In this document: positions 55,418 to 64,000 of the stretch, piece by piece | Position numbering within the stretch: position 1 is the stretch's first letter | Layout: each line of letters starts with the position of its first letter | NCBI RefSeq assembly: GCF_026723765.1 | Contig: NZ_CP113524.1 | Coordinates: forward strand, 4,015,001 to 4,079,000 | DNA: 64,000 nt | Reading direction: 5' to 3' | From: Lacrimispora xylanolytica | Lineage (GTDB): Bacteria; Bacillota; Clostridia; Lachnospirales; Lachnospiraceae | The notes under the pieces: model-generated | The model's database searches: none | Seen by the model: only the letters and a program-made list of their open reading frames with translations | Told to the model about the DNA's origin: nothing | Made by a program: the position numbers and the translations under genes

Positions 55418-56128
55418 CTAATACCCTCGTCCAATACAAATTGTGAGGAAATATATCCTCTTAATTCCTGCTTTTTTCAACGCTCTGGTGCAAGCCTCCA
55501 TGGTACTTCCTGTGGTATAAATGTCATCCATTAATATAGCTCCTTCTATTCCTGGTTTTCTTTCTCCAGGCACAAAGGCCGCCTCCAGATTCTTAAGCCG
55601 CTCGTTAGGATCCAGGCCCTTTTGAGGCATGGTGTTTTTATTTCTAAGAAGCATCCCGGAAGCCACCGGAAGGTCTAAGGCTTTCCCCACCTTATTTGCC
55701 AGCACTTCGGCCTGATTAAAGCCCCGTTCTCTTTCTCTTTTAGGGTGAACAGGAATCGGGACTAATACACCGGCATTCATCCGGCGTATCTGCTTTTCAT
55801 AACGGGCTGCAATGCCTTCCCCATAAAAATCCAGGTACTCCCGTCTGTTTTTATATTTTATCTTTATCATGGAACTTTTGGCCGTTTCATCATAATTAAG
55901 AAGAGCCAGACCATAATCAAAGGATCGTTTGTGCCTGACGCAGTCGAAGCAGTATTCTATGTTTTCACTCATGACTTCCTTGCCGCATTTTTTACATACA
56001 GGACCTTTGACAAAGGATAGCTTTTTAAAACATGCCGGGCAAATGAGCCGGCCTTTTGGCATAACAATATCATCACAGACAGGGCATCGCCTGGGAAAAA
56101 GAAGATCGACAAAAAAAGAAGGATTCAT
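55418..56128 (-). CDS. ComF family phosphoribosyltransferase-like protein
   Basis: This 236-aa protein begins with a zinc-finger-like region of CxxC pairs (PRRCPVCDDI, ICPACFKKL, VCKKCGKEV, YCFDCVRHK) and ends with the phosphoribosyltransferase fold (LMDDIYTTGSTMEACTRALK near residue 205). The family supports DNA uptake in competent bacteria and is widespread in non-competent ones. The ATG at 56128 has AAGGAG 11 nt upstream; an earlier ATG at 56203 overlaps the recD2 stop as ATGA but lacks a good ribosome site. Confidence 0.88.
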   Translation of the reverse strand: MNPSFFVDLLFPRRCPVCDDIVMPKGRLICPACFKKLSFVKGPVCKKCGKEVMSENIEYCFDCVRHKRSFDYGLALLNYDETAKSSMIKIKYKNRREYLDFYGEGIAARYEKQIRRMNAGVLVPIPVHPKRERERGFNQAEVLANKVGKALDLPVASGMLLRNKNTMPQKGLDPNERLKNLEAAFVPGERKPGIEGAILMDDIYTTGSTMEACTRALKKAGIKRIYFLTICIGRGY

Positions 56129-56199
56129 AGCAGAATGTTCTCCTTGCAAATAAGAATGGCGAGACAGGCAGGAAGGGATCCCTTCCTGCCTTAAGAGTA

Positions 56200-58425
56200 T
56201 CATGAAAGGTGATTGATTTCACAGATCCGGTCCTTAAGGCCGGAATATCTGCGCTGTTCTGTTTCGTTATTTACCATTTCCTGAAAGATCTCAGGGATTC
56301 CCACAAGACACACACAGGACTTTGCCCGGGTGACTGCGGTATAGATTAAATTTCGGGTCATCAGCATCCGGGGGCCTGAAAATACAGGAATCACCACGGC
56401 TGGGTACTCACTTCCCTGGGATTTGTGAATGGTGATGGCGTAAGCAAGCTCCAGCTCTTCCAGCTGCTTGTAGCTGTATTCTACCAGCCTTCCCTCGTCG
56501 AATTCAACGGTAATAAGCTCTGCAAAGCTGTTGATCTCCCGGATAATTCCCATATCTCCATTATAGATTCCGGTTCCTTTGTCCACAGGAATTCCGTACT
56601 TGTTCCGTACTTCCCATTCAATGTTGTAATTATTTTTAATCTGCATGACCTTATCGCCCACCCGGTAGATGGTTCCTGGAGTCTCCTTCTGTGGCTTGTC
56701 CTCGGAAGGAGGGTTTAAAAACTCCTGTAAAATAGTGTTAAGCCGTTCTACTCCCATGGCCCCTTTTCTCATAGGGGTCATAATCTGGATGTCAAAGGTG
56801 TCTGCATGAACATAATCCGGCAGCTTTTGCTGCACCAGAGTAATCATTGCATTAATAATGGTATTGGGGTCTTCCCGTTTGATGAAAAGGAAATCATTGC
56901 TTTTCTTTCCCAAGGGAATGACCTCTCCCCCATTGATTTTATGGGCATTGACCACGATATCGCTCTGGGTGGCCTGACGGAAGATCTTTGTCAGCATGAC
57001 CACATTAAAGCACTCAGAGTCTATCATATCCCGAAGCACATTACCCGGTCCCACGCTTGGAAGCTGGTTTACGTCACCCACCAGGATCAGTCTGGTTCCA
57101 GGGTTTATTGCCTTTAGGAGGGACTGCATCAAATGGATATCCACCATGGAGGTTTCGTCTATGATAACTGCATCTGCATCCAGGGGATTTTCCTCGTTCC
57201 GTTCAAAATGCATGGAGGCAGATCGATCATCTCCCGGTGCACCGGACAGCTCTAAAAGCCTGTGAATGGTTCTGGCTTCATAGCCGGTCGCCTCTGTCAT
57301 TCGTTTGGCCGCACGTCCTGTAGGCGCTGCCAGAAGGATTTCCATCTCCTCGCTTTCAAAGAAGCGGATTATGGTATTAATGGTTGTGGTCTTACCGGTT
57401 CCAGGTCCTCCGGTGATGATTAAAAGACCGCTGTTTACGGCCTCCACCACAGCCTTTACCTGCTTTTCGTCAAGCTCGATCTGCTCTTCCTTCTGTATTT
57501 TTAACAGCTTGGTCCGTATCTCACCCTCCGGCATCTGTCCCCGTATATTAAGGTCGTGAAGCATCTTGGCGGAGTTTAGTTCCATATAGTAATACTGGGA
57601 AGCATAGACCACCCGCCTGCCGTCAGTCTCTCTGATGACCAGGCGTTTATCAAGCTGCATGTCCATAAGATGCTTTTCAATCAGCTGGCGATCCACCTTA
57701 AGAAGCTCTGAGGCCTGGCAGAGAAGCTCCTCTTCCGGAAGATAGGTGTGACCATTTGACGTGGCCTGTAAAAGACTGTAGAGCACTCCGCACTTGATCC
57801 GGAAATCGGAATCCGTGAAAATGCCTACCTTTCTGGCAATCTCATCTGCCATCTTAAATCCCACGCCCGGAATATCATCTGCCATCTGGTAAGGATTTTC
57901 CTTAATAATTCCATAGAGTCTGGGGCCGTATTCCTGATAGATTTTTGCAGCCAGATTCATGGATATTCCATACTCCTGGAGAAACATCATAGCCTGACGC
58001 ATCTCCTTTTTCTGCTCCACCTGCTGGGAAATGGCCATTGCCATCTTTTCGCTGACTCCCTTGACCTCAGAAAGCCGCTCCGGCTCCTCCTCCATAATGC
58101 GGAAGGTATCCGCTTTAAAGCGCTTGACAATTCTTGCAGCTAAAGCCGCTCCTACTCCCTTAATGGCCCCGGACCCCAGATACCGTTCCATGGCAGCGGT
58201 ATCCTCCGGTGTCTTGATCTCATAGGTTTCCACCGTCATCTGTTCGCCGTAGACCGGATGCTCGGTCATGGCACCAACCGCTTCCACCATCTCCCCCTCG
58301 CTTATGTAATGAAAATTACCTACAAGGGTATATTCTTCGCCTTCATTTACGAGACTTAAGACCGTATAGCCGTTATCTTCGTTCCTGTATTTAATTCTCT
58401 CTACAAATCCGCAGACAGTTGCCAT
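56200..58425 (-). CDS. recD2: ATP-dependent RecD2-type DNA helicase
   Basis: At 741 aa, starting MATVCGFVERIKYRNED at 58425 (GGGAGGG 4 nt upstream); an upstream in-frame extension to 58464 lacks this site. The N-terminal OB-like and helix-hairpin-helix region (GSGAIKGVGAALAARIVKRF near residue 80) defines RecD2 rather than RecD of RecBCD. Walker A is ITGGPGTGKTTTI near 345, Walker B DAVIIDETSMVD near 420, and the C-terminal UvrD-like motif (YAITIHKSQGSEYPAVVIP) near 670. It unwinds DNA 5' to 3' in repair. Confidence 0.94.
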   Translation of the reverse strand: MATVCGFVERIKYRNEDNGYTVLSLVNEGEEYTLVGNFHYISEGEMVEAVGAMTEHPVYGEQMTVETYEIKTPEDTAAMERYLGSGAIKGVGAALAARIVKRFKADTFRIMEEEPERLSEVKGVSEKMAMAISQQVEQKKEMRQAMMFLQEYGISMNLAAKIYQEYGPRLYGIIKENPYQMADDIPGVGFKMADEIARKVGIFTDSDFRIKCGVLYSLLQATSNGHTYLPEEELLCQASELLKVDRQLIEKHLMDMQLDKRLVIRETDGRRVVYASQYYYMELNSAKMLHDLNIRGQMPEGEIRTKLLKIQKEEQIELDEKQVKAVVEAVNSGLLIITGGPGTGKTTTINTIIRFFESEEMEILLAAPTGRAAKRMTEATGYEARTIHRLLELSGAPGDDRSASMHFERNEENPLDADAVIIDETSMVDIHLMQSLLKAINPGTRLILVGDVNQLPSVGPGNVLRDMIDSECFNVVMLTKIFRQATQSDIVVNAHKINGGEVIPLGKKSNDFLFIKREDPNTIINAMITLVQQKLPDYVHADTFDIQIMTPMRKGAMGVERLNTILQEFLNPPSEDKPQKETPGTIYRVGDKVMQIKNNYNIEWEVRNKYGIPVDKGTGIYNGDMGIIREINSFAELITVEFDEGRLVEYSYKQLEELELAYAITIHKSQGSEYPAVVIPVFSGPRMLMTRNLIYTAVTRAKSCVCLVGIPEIFQEMVNNETEQRRYSGLKDRICEINHLS

Positions 58426-58457
58426 AATCCCTCCCGTAAACACAGACAGACTGCCCC

Positions 58458-58502
58458 AAAACAATCCCTGACGGAATCATAAGATACCGCCAGGGCTGTT
58501 TT
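58458..58502. terminator. Hairpin between mreB and recD2
   Basis: AAAACA-CCCTG-CGG pairs with CCG-CAGGG-TGTTTT around a loop of about 11 nt. There is no clear U run on the mreB strand beyond the stem, so strength is uncertain. Confidence 0.45.
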
Positions 58503-58535
58503 AAAGCAGTCAAATTTATATGTTGTGTACTCAGT

Positions 58536-59543
58536 TTAAAATTCTCTTTTATTATCTCCGCCGTGGGTAAATTCGATAAATTTACCGGTTCCAATGGCTA
58601 CTGCTGTGAGCGGGTCTTCTGCGATCATGGTAGTGATGCCTGTCTTCTCTTCAATGAGAGCATCAAGGCCGCTTAAGAGAGAGCCGCCGCCTGTAAGGAC
58701 GATTCCGCGGTCAAAAATATCTGCTGCAAGCTCCGGTGGTGTGCGCTCCAGTACATTATGAACCGCATCAACGATCTGCATTGCCGGCTCCTTTAATGCA
58801 TCAAGAGTCTCATCAGAGGTAACCACAATGGTCTTTGGAAGGCCGGTAACCAGGTTACGTCCTCTTACTTCCATGGTCAATACTTCTGGTCTGCGGTATG
58901 CAGCACCGATGTTAATCTTTATTTCCTCGGCAGTTCTCTCACCGATTAAAAGGTTATGTTTCTTACGCATATAGCGTACCAAAGCTTCATCGAAATCATC
59001 ACCAGCAACCTTAATGGAGGTGCTTACCACCGTTCCGCCAAGAGAGATAACTGCAATGTCGGAAGTACCGCCGCCAATATCGACAATCATGTTTCCGCAT
59101 GCTTTGGAAATGTCGATTCCTGCGCCAATAGCTGCTGCTACCGGTTCTTCAATAATCGATACTTCTCTTGCGCCTGCCTGATAGGTTGCATCTTCAACAG
59201 CCTTTTTTTCGACTTCTGTCGCACCGCTTGGGATACAGACGCTGATTCTTGGCTTTCTTAAAGTCTTTTTACCTACAGCTTTATTGATAAAATACTTCAG
59301 CATCTTTTCAGTTACCGTATAATCAGAAATGACTCCCTGACGGAGGGGTCTGACAGCAACGATATTACCAGGAGTTCTACCGATCATCAGTCTGGCTTCT
59401 TCTCCAATGGCCTTTATTTTATTGGTGTCACGGTCAATGGCAACCACTGAGGGCTCTTTTAAAACAACGCCCTTGCCTTTAATATACACCAGTATACTGG
59501 CGGTTCCTAAGTCAATTCCAATATCATTGGACATCATAAACAT
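58536..59543 (-). CDS. mreB: Rod shape-determining protein MreB
   Basis: At 335 aa, starting MFMMSNDIGIDLGTASIL at 59543 with AGGAGG 5 nt upstream; the 362-aa frame has no such site. This actin-like ATPase forms filaments under the membrane that guide side-wall synthesis. Phosphate-1 (GIDLGTASILVYIKGKG), phosphate-2 (MIVDIGGGTSDIAVISLGG) and adenosine (GIVLTGGGSLLSGLD) motifs are all present. No mreC or mreD follows, so this is a stand-alone copy such as Mbl- or MreBH-type paralogues. Confidence 0.93.
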   Translation of the reverse strand: MFMMSNDIGIDLGTASILVYIKGKGVVLKEPSVVAIDRDTNKIKAIGEEARLMIGRTPGNIVAVRPLRQGVISDYTVTEKMLKYFINKAVGKKTLRKPRISVCIPSGATEVEKKAVEDATYQAGAREVSIIEEPVAAAIGAGIDISKACGNMIVDIGGGTSDIAVISLGGTVVSTSIKVAGDDFDEALVRYMRKKHNLLIGERTAEEIKINIGAAYRRPEVLTMEVRGRNLVTGLPKTIVVTSDETLDALKEPAMQIVDAVHNVLERTPPELAADIFDRGIVLTGGGSLLSGLDALIEEKTGITTMIAEDPLTAVAIGTGKFIEFTHGGDNKREF

Positions 59544-59634
59544 TCTTCCTCCTGATTCCTGTATCCTGTTCCCAAAGTTTCCTTTATCTTCAAATTTATG
59601 TGTAATTCGCAAATTAGGTCGCACTTTCTACCCT

Positions 59635-59663
59635 ATTATATACAATAACCCCAGGTTTTTAAA
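59635..59663 (-). promoter_or_regulatory. mreB promoter
   Basis: Minus strand TTTAAA (59658-59663), 17-bp spacer, perfect TATAAT (59635-59640), about 92 nt before the ATG. Confidence 0.6.
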
Positions 59664-59717
59664 GGGGTTTTTTTATTTTTATTATCTTTATTAATTTTTA
59701 ATGTATCGTACACATTT

Positions 59718-59746
59718 TCGACACATTTTCATTGTATACTTATGAT
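59718..59746 (+). promoter_or_regulatory. Promoter of the candidate small RNA
   Basis: Plus strand TCGACA (59718-59723), 17-bp spacer, TATGAT (59741-59746), each 5 of 6 matches to consensus. Confidence 0.6.
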
Positions 59747-59749
59747 ACG

Positions 59750-59940
59750 TTATCCAAAAGGATAACGGGCCTTTTGTTTCAAGTAACTTACTTGAAATCA
59801 CAAAGCTTTTTCATACTCATACCGGACGGTGCAAACCGTCCGGCCCCCCTAAATAACAATTTGATTACATTTTTGAATCATTTCTGATAGAACGTGATAA
59901 CAGGACCTGGCTTTCCTTGTGAACCAGGTCCTGTTTTTTA
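59750..59940 (+). ncRNA. Candidate structured small RNA, about 190 nt
   Basis: A plus-strand promoter and a strong plus-strand terminator frame a segment with no ORF but several perfect hairpins, one capped by a GCAA (GNRA) tetraloop. GGGCC near 59766 could also pair with GGCCC near 59851 to close a junction. I do not recognise a known RNA family. Confidence 0.5.
59899..59940 (+). terminator. Strong terminator
   Basis: AACAGGACCTGG pairs perfectly with CCAGGTCCTGTT (12 bp, 13-nt loop), followed on the plus strand by TTTTA. On the minus strand it may also end the ABC-F transcript. Confidence 0.8.
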
Positions 59941-59995
59941 TTGAAATTTTTTTCTTATCTTTTTCCAAACCCCATTATAATAGGATGCTTCTCCC

Positions 59996-61552
59996 TTAAG
60001 ACAGCCTTAATGCCCATTCCCGACAGTCGATGACTCTTGTTGCAAGACCCTCGTAAAACTCTGGCTCATGACAGATTAAAAGTATGCTTCCCTTATATTC
60101 TTTTAATGCCCGCTTTAATTCATCCTTTGCATCTACATCAAGATGGTTGGTCGGCTCGTCCAAAAGTAGAACGTTAGATTCCCGGTTTAACAGCTTACAT
60201 AGACGCACCTTAGCCTGCTCTCCACCGCTTAATACACGGACCTGGCTCTCGATGTGCTTTGTGGTCAGTCCACATTTTGCAAGAGCGGAACGGACCTGAT
60301 ACTGAGTATAGGAGGGGAACTCCTTCCAGATTTCTTCGATGCAGGTGGTGTTATTTCCTGGTGTCATCTCCTGCTCAAAATAACCGATGGATAAATAATC
60401 ACCAAGCTCAACGCTTCCGCTTAAAGCCGGAACAAGACCAAGAATACTCTTTAAAAGAGTGGTCTTTCCAATTCCGTTGGCACCGACTAAAACCACCTTT
60501 TCTCCACGCTCCATAGAGAGATTTAAAGATCTTGACAATGGCTCATCATATCCAATTACCATATCACTTGTTTCAAAGATAACTTTTCCCGCTGTCCTTG
60601 CTTCCATAAAATGAAATTCCGGCTTTGGTTTCTCTCTTGCAAGCTCAATGACATCCATCTTATCCAGCTTTTTCTGCCGGGACATCGCCATATTTCTGGT
60701 GGATACCCTGGCCTTATTCCGGGCTACGAAATCTTCAAGCTCTGCGATCTCCTGCTGCTGGCGCTTATAGGCTGCCTCCAGCTGGGAGCGTTTTACTGCA
60801 TATACTTCCTGGAACTTATCATAATCGCCTACATAGCGGTCAAGATTCTGGTTTTCCATGTGGTAAATAATATTGATTACGCTGTTTAAGAAAGGAATAT
60901 CGTGAGAGATCAGGATAAATGCATTCTCATATTCCAGTAAGTAGCGTTTCAGCCATTCGATATGAACCGTATCCAGATAGTTGGTTGGCTCGTCAAGAAG
61001 AAGAATATCCGGTTTTTCCAGAAGAAGCTTTCCAAGAAGGACCTTGGTTCTCTGTCCTCCGCTTAACTCGGTCACATCTTTATCAAGACCCATTTCCGTT
61101 AATCCCAGGGCTCTTGCCACTTCTTCCACCTTGGAATCAATGATGTAAAAGTCATGAGCCATAAGAAGATCCTGAATGGTTCCAAGCTCTTCCATCATTG
61201 AGTTCATGGTCTCTTCATCTGCCTCTCCCATGCGATCACAGATATCATTCATCTGCTCTTCCATCTGGAACAGGAATGCAAAGGCGCCTTTTAACACTTC
61301 ACGAATGGTCATTCCCTTTTCAAGAACCGTATGCTGATCTAAATATCCGACCCGGACTCTCTTTGACCATTCCACTTTTCCTTCATCCGGCTGTAATTTT
61401 CCGGTTATGATATTCATAAATGTGGATTTACCCTCACCATTGGCTCCGATTAGTCCAATGTGCTCTCCCTTTAACAGCCGAAAGGAGACGTCCTGAAATA
61501 TAGCTCTGTCTCCAAATCCGTGGGTGAGATGCTCAACATTTAATATGCTCAT
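59996..61552 (-). CDS. ABC-F family ATPase
   Basis: At 518 aa, starting MSILNVEHLTHGFGDRAIF at 61552 (AAAGGAG 8 nt upstream). It has two ABC cassettes in one chain and no membrane part: Walker A GANGEGKSTF and GANGIGKTTL, signatures LSGGQRTKVLLG and LSGGEQAKVRLC, Walker B LLLDEPTNYLD and LLLDEPTNHLD, and a charged interdomain linker (KRQQQEIAELEDFVARNKAR). ABC-F proteins act on the ribosome, as translation factors or antibiotic protection. The subtype cannot be decided by eye; a housekeeping role is more likely given the context. Confidence 0.92.
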   Translation of the reverse strand: MSILNVEHLTHGFGDRAIFQDVSFRLLKGEHIGLIGANGEGKSTFMNIITGKLQPDEGKVEWSKRVRVGYLDQHTVLEKGMTIREVLKGAFAFLFQMEEQMNDICDRMGEADEETMNSMMEELGTIQDLLMAHDFYIIDSKVEEVARALGLTEMGLDKDVTELSGGQRTKVLLGKLLLEKPDILLLDEPTNYLDTVHIEWLKRYLLEYENAFILISHDIPFLNSVINIIYHMENQNLDRYVGDYDKFQEVYAVKRSQLEAAYKRQQQEIAELEDFVARNKARVSTRNMAMSRQKKLDKMDVIELAREKPKPEFHFMEARTAGKVIFETSDMVIGYDEPLSRSLNLSMERGEKVVLVGANGIGKTTLLKSILGLVPALSGSVELGDYLSIGYFEQEMTPGNNTTCIEEIWKEFPSYTQYQVRSALAKCGLTTKHIESQVRVLSGGEQAKVRLCKLLNRESNVLLLDEPTNHLDVDAKDELKRALKEYKGSILLICHEPEFYEGLATRVIDCREWALRLS

Positions 61553-61597
61553 TGATATAACTCCTTTATTCATGGGTATACAATACGAAACATCATA

Positions 61598-61626
61598 ATT
61601 CTACATGACAGAAGCAATTAAGGCAA
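61598..61626 (-). promoter_or_regulatory. Promoter of the ABC-F gene
   Basis: Minus strand TTGCCT (61621-61626), 17-bp spacer, TAGAAT (61598-61603). Confidence 0.55.
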
Positions 61627-61662
61627 GTAAAATACCTTGATTCTTCTAAGACTTTTTTCCAG

Positions 61663-61691
61663 TTGCAAAAAAGGACAAAACCGTATATGAT
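61663..61691 (+). promoter_or_regulatory. Promoter of the CmpB-like gene
   Basis: Plus strand TTGCAA (61663-61668), 17-bp spacer, TATGAT (61686-61691); a GAAAGGAG ribosome site follows before the ATG at 61730. Confidence 0.65.
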
Positions 61692-61729
61692 AGTTCCAAT
61701 ACAGTGATTGATCGAAAGGAGTCACGCTT

Positions 61730-62584
61730 ATGTACGTATATTCTTGGTCTCAATGGCTGCTGTTCTTTTTCATCTATTGTTTTATTGGCTGGATCATTGA
61801 ATCTACCTATGTTTCCGTAAGAAGTCTTCATTTTGTAAACCGTGGATTTTTGCGCCTTCCGATGCTTCCTTTGTATGGAAGCGGAGCCATTATTATGCTA
61901 TGGCTGTCTCTCCCTGTTAAGGGTAATTTAATCCTTGTCTTTTTGTTTGGTATGGCGGGGGCTTCCCTTTTAGAATACGTGACCGGATACGTGATGGAAC
62001 GTCTGTTTAAGATGAAATACTGGGATTACAGCAACAACCCTTTTAATATCAATGGTTACGTCTGTCTGGGTACCTCCATTGCATGGGGCTTTTTAACGCT
62101 TCTTTTGACTGAGGTGGTTCACAGACCTTTAGAATGGCTGGTCCTTAAATTAGATAGTAGCGTAACCATCTATCTGGTCATAGGGATTTCCATTGTATTT
62201 ACCATTGATACCGTTCATTCTGTGAAGGAAGCACTGGATCTTGGACGGATCCTGGAATCTATGACAAAGCTAAAGGCAGAGTTAGAAGAGGTTCAGGTTC
62301 AGATGGCTCTTTTAAAAGCAGAGACCACACAAAAGGTATCGGAATTTAAGACTGAAACTCTGGTGAAGATCACCAACTTAAAATCAGAGACAGCCAGTGT
62401 GATCAAGGAATCCGCTCTGGTGGAACGGCTTCAGTCCTTGACAGAGACCAAAGAAAAGCTAAGTGGATATTTAAACTTTTACCGGAAAGGAATCCTTCGC
62501 CGGAATCCTACTGCTTCCTCTAAGCTGTTTGGGGAAGCGTTAAAGGAATTAAAAGAATATTCTAAGAAATATAAAAAATCCTGA
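61730..62584 (+). CDS. Putative ABC-transporter-permease-type membrane protein (CmpB family) with coiled coil
   Basis: This 284-aa protein opens with the family pattern LLFFFIYCFIGWIIESTYVS and VNRGFLRLPMLPLYGSGAI, followed by about four to five membrane spans to residue 165 (including the KYWDYSNNPFNINGYVCLG loop). Residues about 175-260 are a charged, probably coiled-coil tail (LEEVQVQMALLKAETTQKV). The annotation as a transporter permease is a family name only; function is unproven. It is the only plus-strand core gene here, divergent from the ABC-F gene and convergent with the phosphomutase. Confidence 0.85.
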   Translation: MYVYSWSQWLLFFFIYCFIGWIIESTYVSVRSLHFVNRGFLRLPMLPLYGSGAIIMLWLSLPVKGNLILVFLFGMAGASLLEYVTGYVMERLFKMKYWDYSNNPFNINGYVCLGTSIAWGFLTLLLTEVVHRPLEWLVLKLDSSVTIYLVIGISIVFTIDTVHSVKEALDLGRILESMTKLKAELEEVQVQMALLKAETTQKVSEFKTETLVKITNLKSETASVIKESALVERLQSLTETKEKLSGYLNFYRKGILRRNPTASSKLFGEALKELKEYSKKYKKS

Positions 62585-62590
62585 TTGTAT

Positions 62591-62632
62591 AAAAAGTGGG
62601 AACGATTTTATCTCGTTCCCACTTTTTTTAAT
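62591..62632. terminator. Bidirectional terminator
   Basis: AAAAAGTGGGAACGA pairs with TCGTTCCCACTTTTT, with T runs on both sides, between two convergent genes. Confidence 0.88.
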
Positions 62633-62641
62633 TGAATCATA

Positions 62642-64000
62642 TTATAGCATCTGGTTGACCATGGCCATAACAGCCTCTCCCAGATTGTTAGACATTTCCT
62701 CTGCTTCTTCCTTCGAAGCACCCTTGATTCCATAATAGAACTTAATCTTTGGTTCTGTTCCTGATGGTCTTACGCAAAGCCATGCATCGTCGGATAAATC
62801 ATAATAGAGAACATCAGACTGAGGAAGCCCGGTTGGTCTCACCTCACCAGTTGCCATATCCTTAATGGTATCTAGCTTATAATCTCTGGCAGAAAGTACC
62901 TTGTAGCTTCCAACCATCGGAGGAATCTCTCCTCTCATGGTCTCCATGATTGACCTGATTTTTGCCTGGCCTTCAATTCCCTTTAAGGAAATAGCCTGAA
63001 CCGAATCCTTATAATAACCATATTTTTCATACATGGCTGTCATGGCATCCCATAAAGTCATGTTCTTTGTCTTATAATAGGCAGCTGCCTCGCACAAAGC
63101 CACGGAAGCGGAAATGGCATCCTTATCTCTGGCATACGTTCCGATGAGACAGCCATAGCTTTCTTCCAGACCGAAGAGATACGTTCCGTGCCCGGAAGAC
63201 TCATTCTTTAAGATCTGCTGTCCGATGTATTTAAAGCCAGTCAGCACTTCAATGAGCTCACAGCCATAGGATTTGGCAACTGCGTCCACCAGATTGGTGG
63301 TAACGATGGATTTTACAACCTGTCCATCCCCTGGAATCTCTCCCCGTTCCTTTTTCTGGCTGAGCACGTATTCACACAGGAGAGAGCCTGACATATTGCC
63401 GGTAAGAGGGATATAATACCCTGTTTTACTATCCTTTACATACACTCCAAGACGGTCTGCGTCAGGGTCTGTTGCCAGAACCAGATCCGCATTCTTCTCT
63501 TTTGCAAGAGCCAGTCCCAAGGCAAAGGCTTCCTCTGCCTCCGGGTTTGGATAGCTGACCGTAGGGAAATTCCCATCTGGCAATTCCTGCTCCGGAACCA
63601 CATAGACATGAGTAAAGCCAATCTCTTTTAACGCTCTTCTTACAGGAAGATTGCCAGTCCCATGAAGAGGGGTATAGACAACGGAGATCTCATCCTGCAT
63701 ACGGTCAATGGCGTCCTGGTTCACGACCTGGGCCTTTACATGAGCAATGTATTTGTCATCCACAGAAGCTCCTATGATCTCATAGTTCCCCGCTGCCACA
63801 GCAGCTTCTCTGGTGGTAGTCTTCACAGTGGAAAGGTCTGTAATGCCTAAGACCTCCTCTGTTACCCCTTTGTCATGTGGGGGCGTGAACTGGGCGCCAT
63901 CCTCCCAATAAACCTTGTATCCATTATAATCCGGCGGGTTATGGCTGGCCGTTACATTAATACCAGCGATACAGCCTAATTCCCTTACGGCAAAAGAAAG
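62642..64000 (-). CDS. Phosphohexomutase (phosphoglucomutase/phosphomannomutase), 5' end outside window
   Basis: The frame is open to the right edge, with 452 codons visible. The visible part starts just before the catalytic phosphoserine loop (NVTASHNPPDYNGYKVYW). It continues with the metal-binding loop (ATDPDADRLGVYV), the sugar-binding loop (FGLEESYGCLIG) and the phosphate-binding loop (RPSGTEPKIKFYYG), so all four active-site segments are intact. It interconverts hexose-1- and hexose-6-phosphates. Supply of glucose-1-phosphate would feed the nearby rhamnose pathway, though the genes are not linked in one operon. An internal GTG at 63826 is not the true start. Confidence 0.94.
   Translation of the reverse strand, partial: LSFAVRELGCIAGINVTASHNPPDYNGYKVYWEDGAQFTPPHDKGVTEEVLGITDLSTVKTTTREAAVAAGNYEIIGASVDDKYIAHVKAQVVNQDAIDRMQDEISVVYTPLHGTGNLPVRRALKEIGFTHVYVVPEQELPDGNFPTVSYPNPEAEEAFALGLALAKEKNADLVLATDPDADRLGVYVKDSKTGYYIPLTGNMSGSLLCEYVLSQKKERGEIPGDGQVVKSIVTTNLVDAVAKSYGCELIEVLTGFKYIGQQILKNESSGHGTYLFGLEESYGCLIGTYARDKDAISASVALCEAAAYYKTKNMTLWDAMTAMYEKYGYYKDSVQAISLKGIEGQAKIRSIMETMRGEIPPMVGSYKVLSARDYKLDTIKDMATGEVRPTGLPQSDVLYYDLSDDAWLCVRPSGTEPKIKFYYGIKGASKEEAEEMSNNLGEAVMAMVNQML

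Larger units (their letters stand above)
59625..59995. other. Intergenic region with mreB promoter and candidate small RNA
   Basis: This stretch of about 370 nt is dense with hairpins: GGGG/CCCC near 59647-59668, CGTTATCC/GGATAACG at 59748-59767, TTTCAAGTA/TACTTGAAA near 59777-59797, CCGGACGGT/ACCGTCCGG near 59831-59852 and a terminator at 59899-59940. Confidence 0.7.

Overview
The window looks like a low-to-mid GC Clostridia chromosome, most likely Lachnospiraceae (Lachnoclostridium/Lacrimispora-like). This is inferred from the conserved order rarA-rho-rpmE-yqhQ-prmC-prfA, the rpmG-secE-nusG-rplK-rplA-rplJ-rplL cluster, the secreted-protein style (choline-binding-like repeats, InlB B-repeats, TPSEA motifs) and the GPT-type collagen-like proteins. 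No 16S gene is present, so the genus is an inference. Almost all genes lie on the minus strand.

Region 1 (1-23449) is an accessory island of giant secreted proteins: a SpaA/Cna-B adhesin that runs off the left edge (at least 2119 aa), a 2077-aa protein of InlB B-repeats plus 49-aa tandem repeats, a 1388-aa GLUG/Ig-like protein, a 752-aa wall-binding protein, a membrane-anchored partner and a 54-aa single-span microprotein. An extra ssb, a 63-aa ORF and a decayed hicBA toxin-antitoxin pair lie among them. The mixture resembles the surface cargo of an integrative conjugative element, but no conjugation gene or integrase is visible here.

Region 2 (23450-24980) has no long gene. It holds a 7-mer repeat, a strongly strand-skewed tract and a complete small type I toxin-antitoxin candidate: a 28-aa holin-like peptide with its own promoter, a convergent antisense RNA with its own promoter, and an inverted repeat that closes the mRNA.

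Region 3 (24985-31613) is core translation, termination and repair: prfA, prmC, yqhQ-like, rpmE, rho, rarA.

Region 4 (32444-45417) is a collagen-like surface protein locus. One ORF carries an N-terminal beta domain plus 186 Gly-X-Y triplets and stops abruptly. A second has no start codon, 629 uninterrupted triplets and a C-terminal beta domain. Between them sits a three-gene cassette on the other strand (WYL regulator, flavin reductase, ClbS-like protein). Removing the cassette would restore one continuous Gly-X-Y frame. An IS1182-family element follows.

Region 5 (45435-50549) holds a polysaccharide deacetylase, cspA with a structured leader, and the ribosomal protein/nusG/secE operon. Visible control elements are an L10 leader with attenuator and two near-identical L1-binding-site mimics.

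Region 6 (50782-64000) holds dTDP-rhamnose genes (rfbA, rfbB, rfbD) behind a 19-bp-spacer promoter next to a MerR-methyltransferase fusion, then GNAT, comF, recD2, mreB, a candidate structured small RNA, an ABC-F ATPase, a CmpB-type membrane protein and a phosphohexomutase cut by the right edge.
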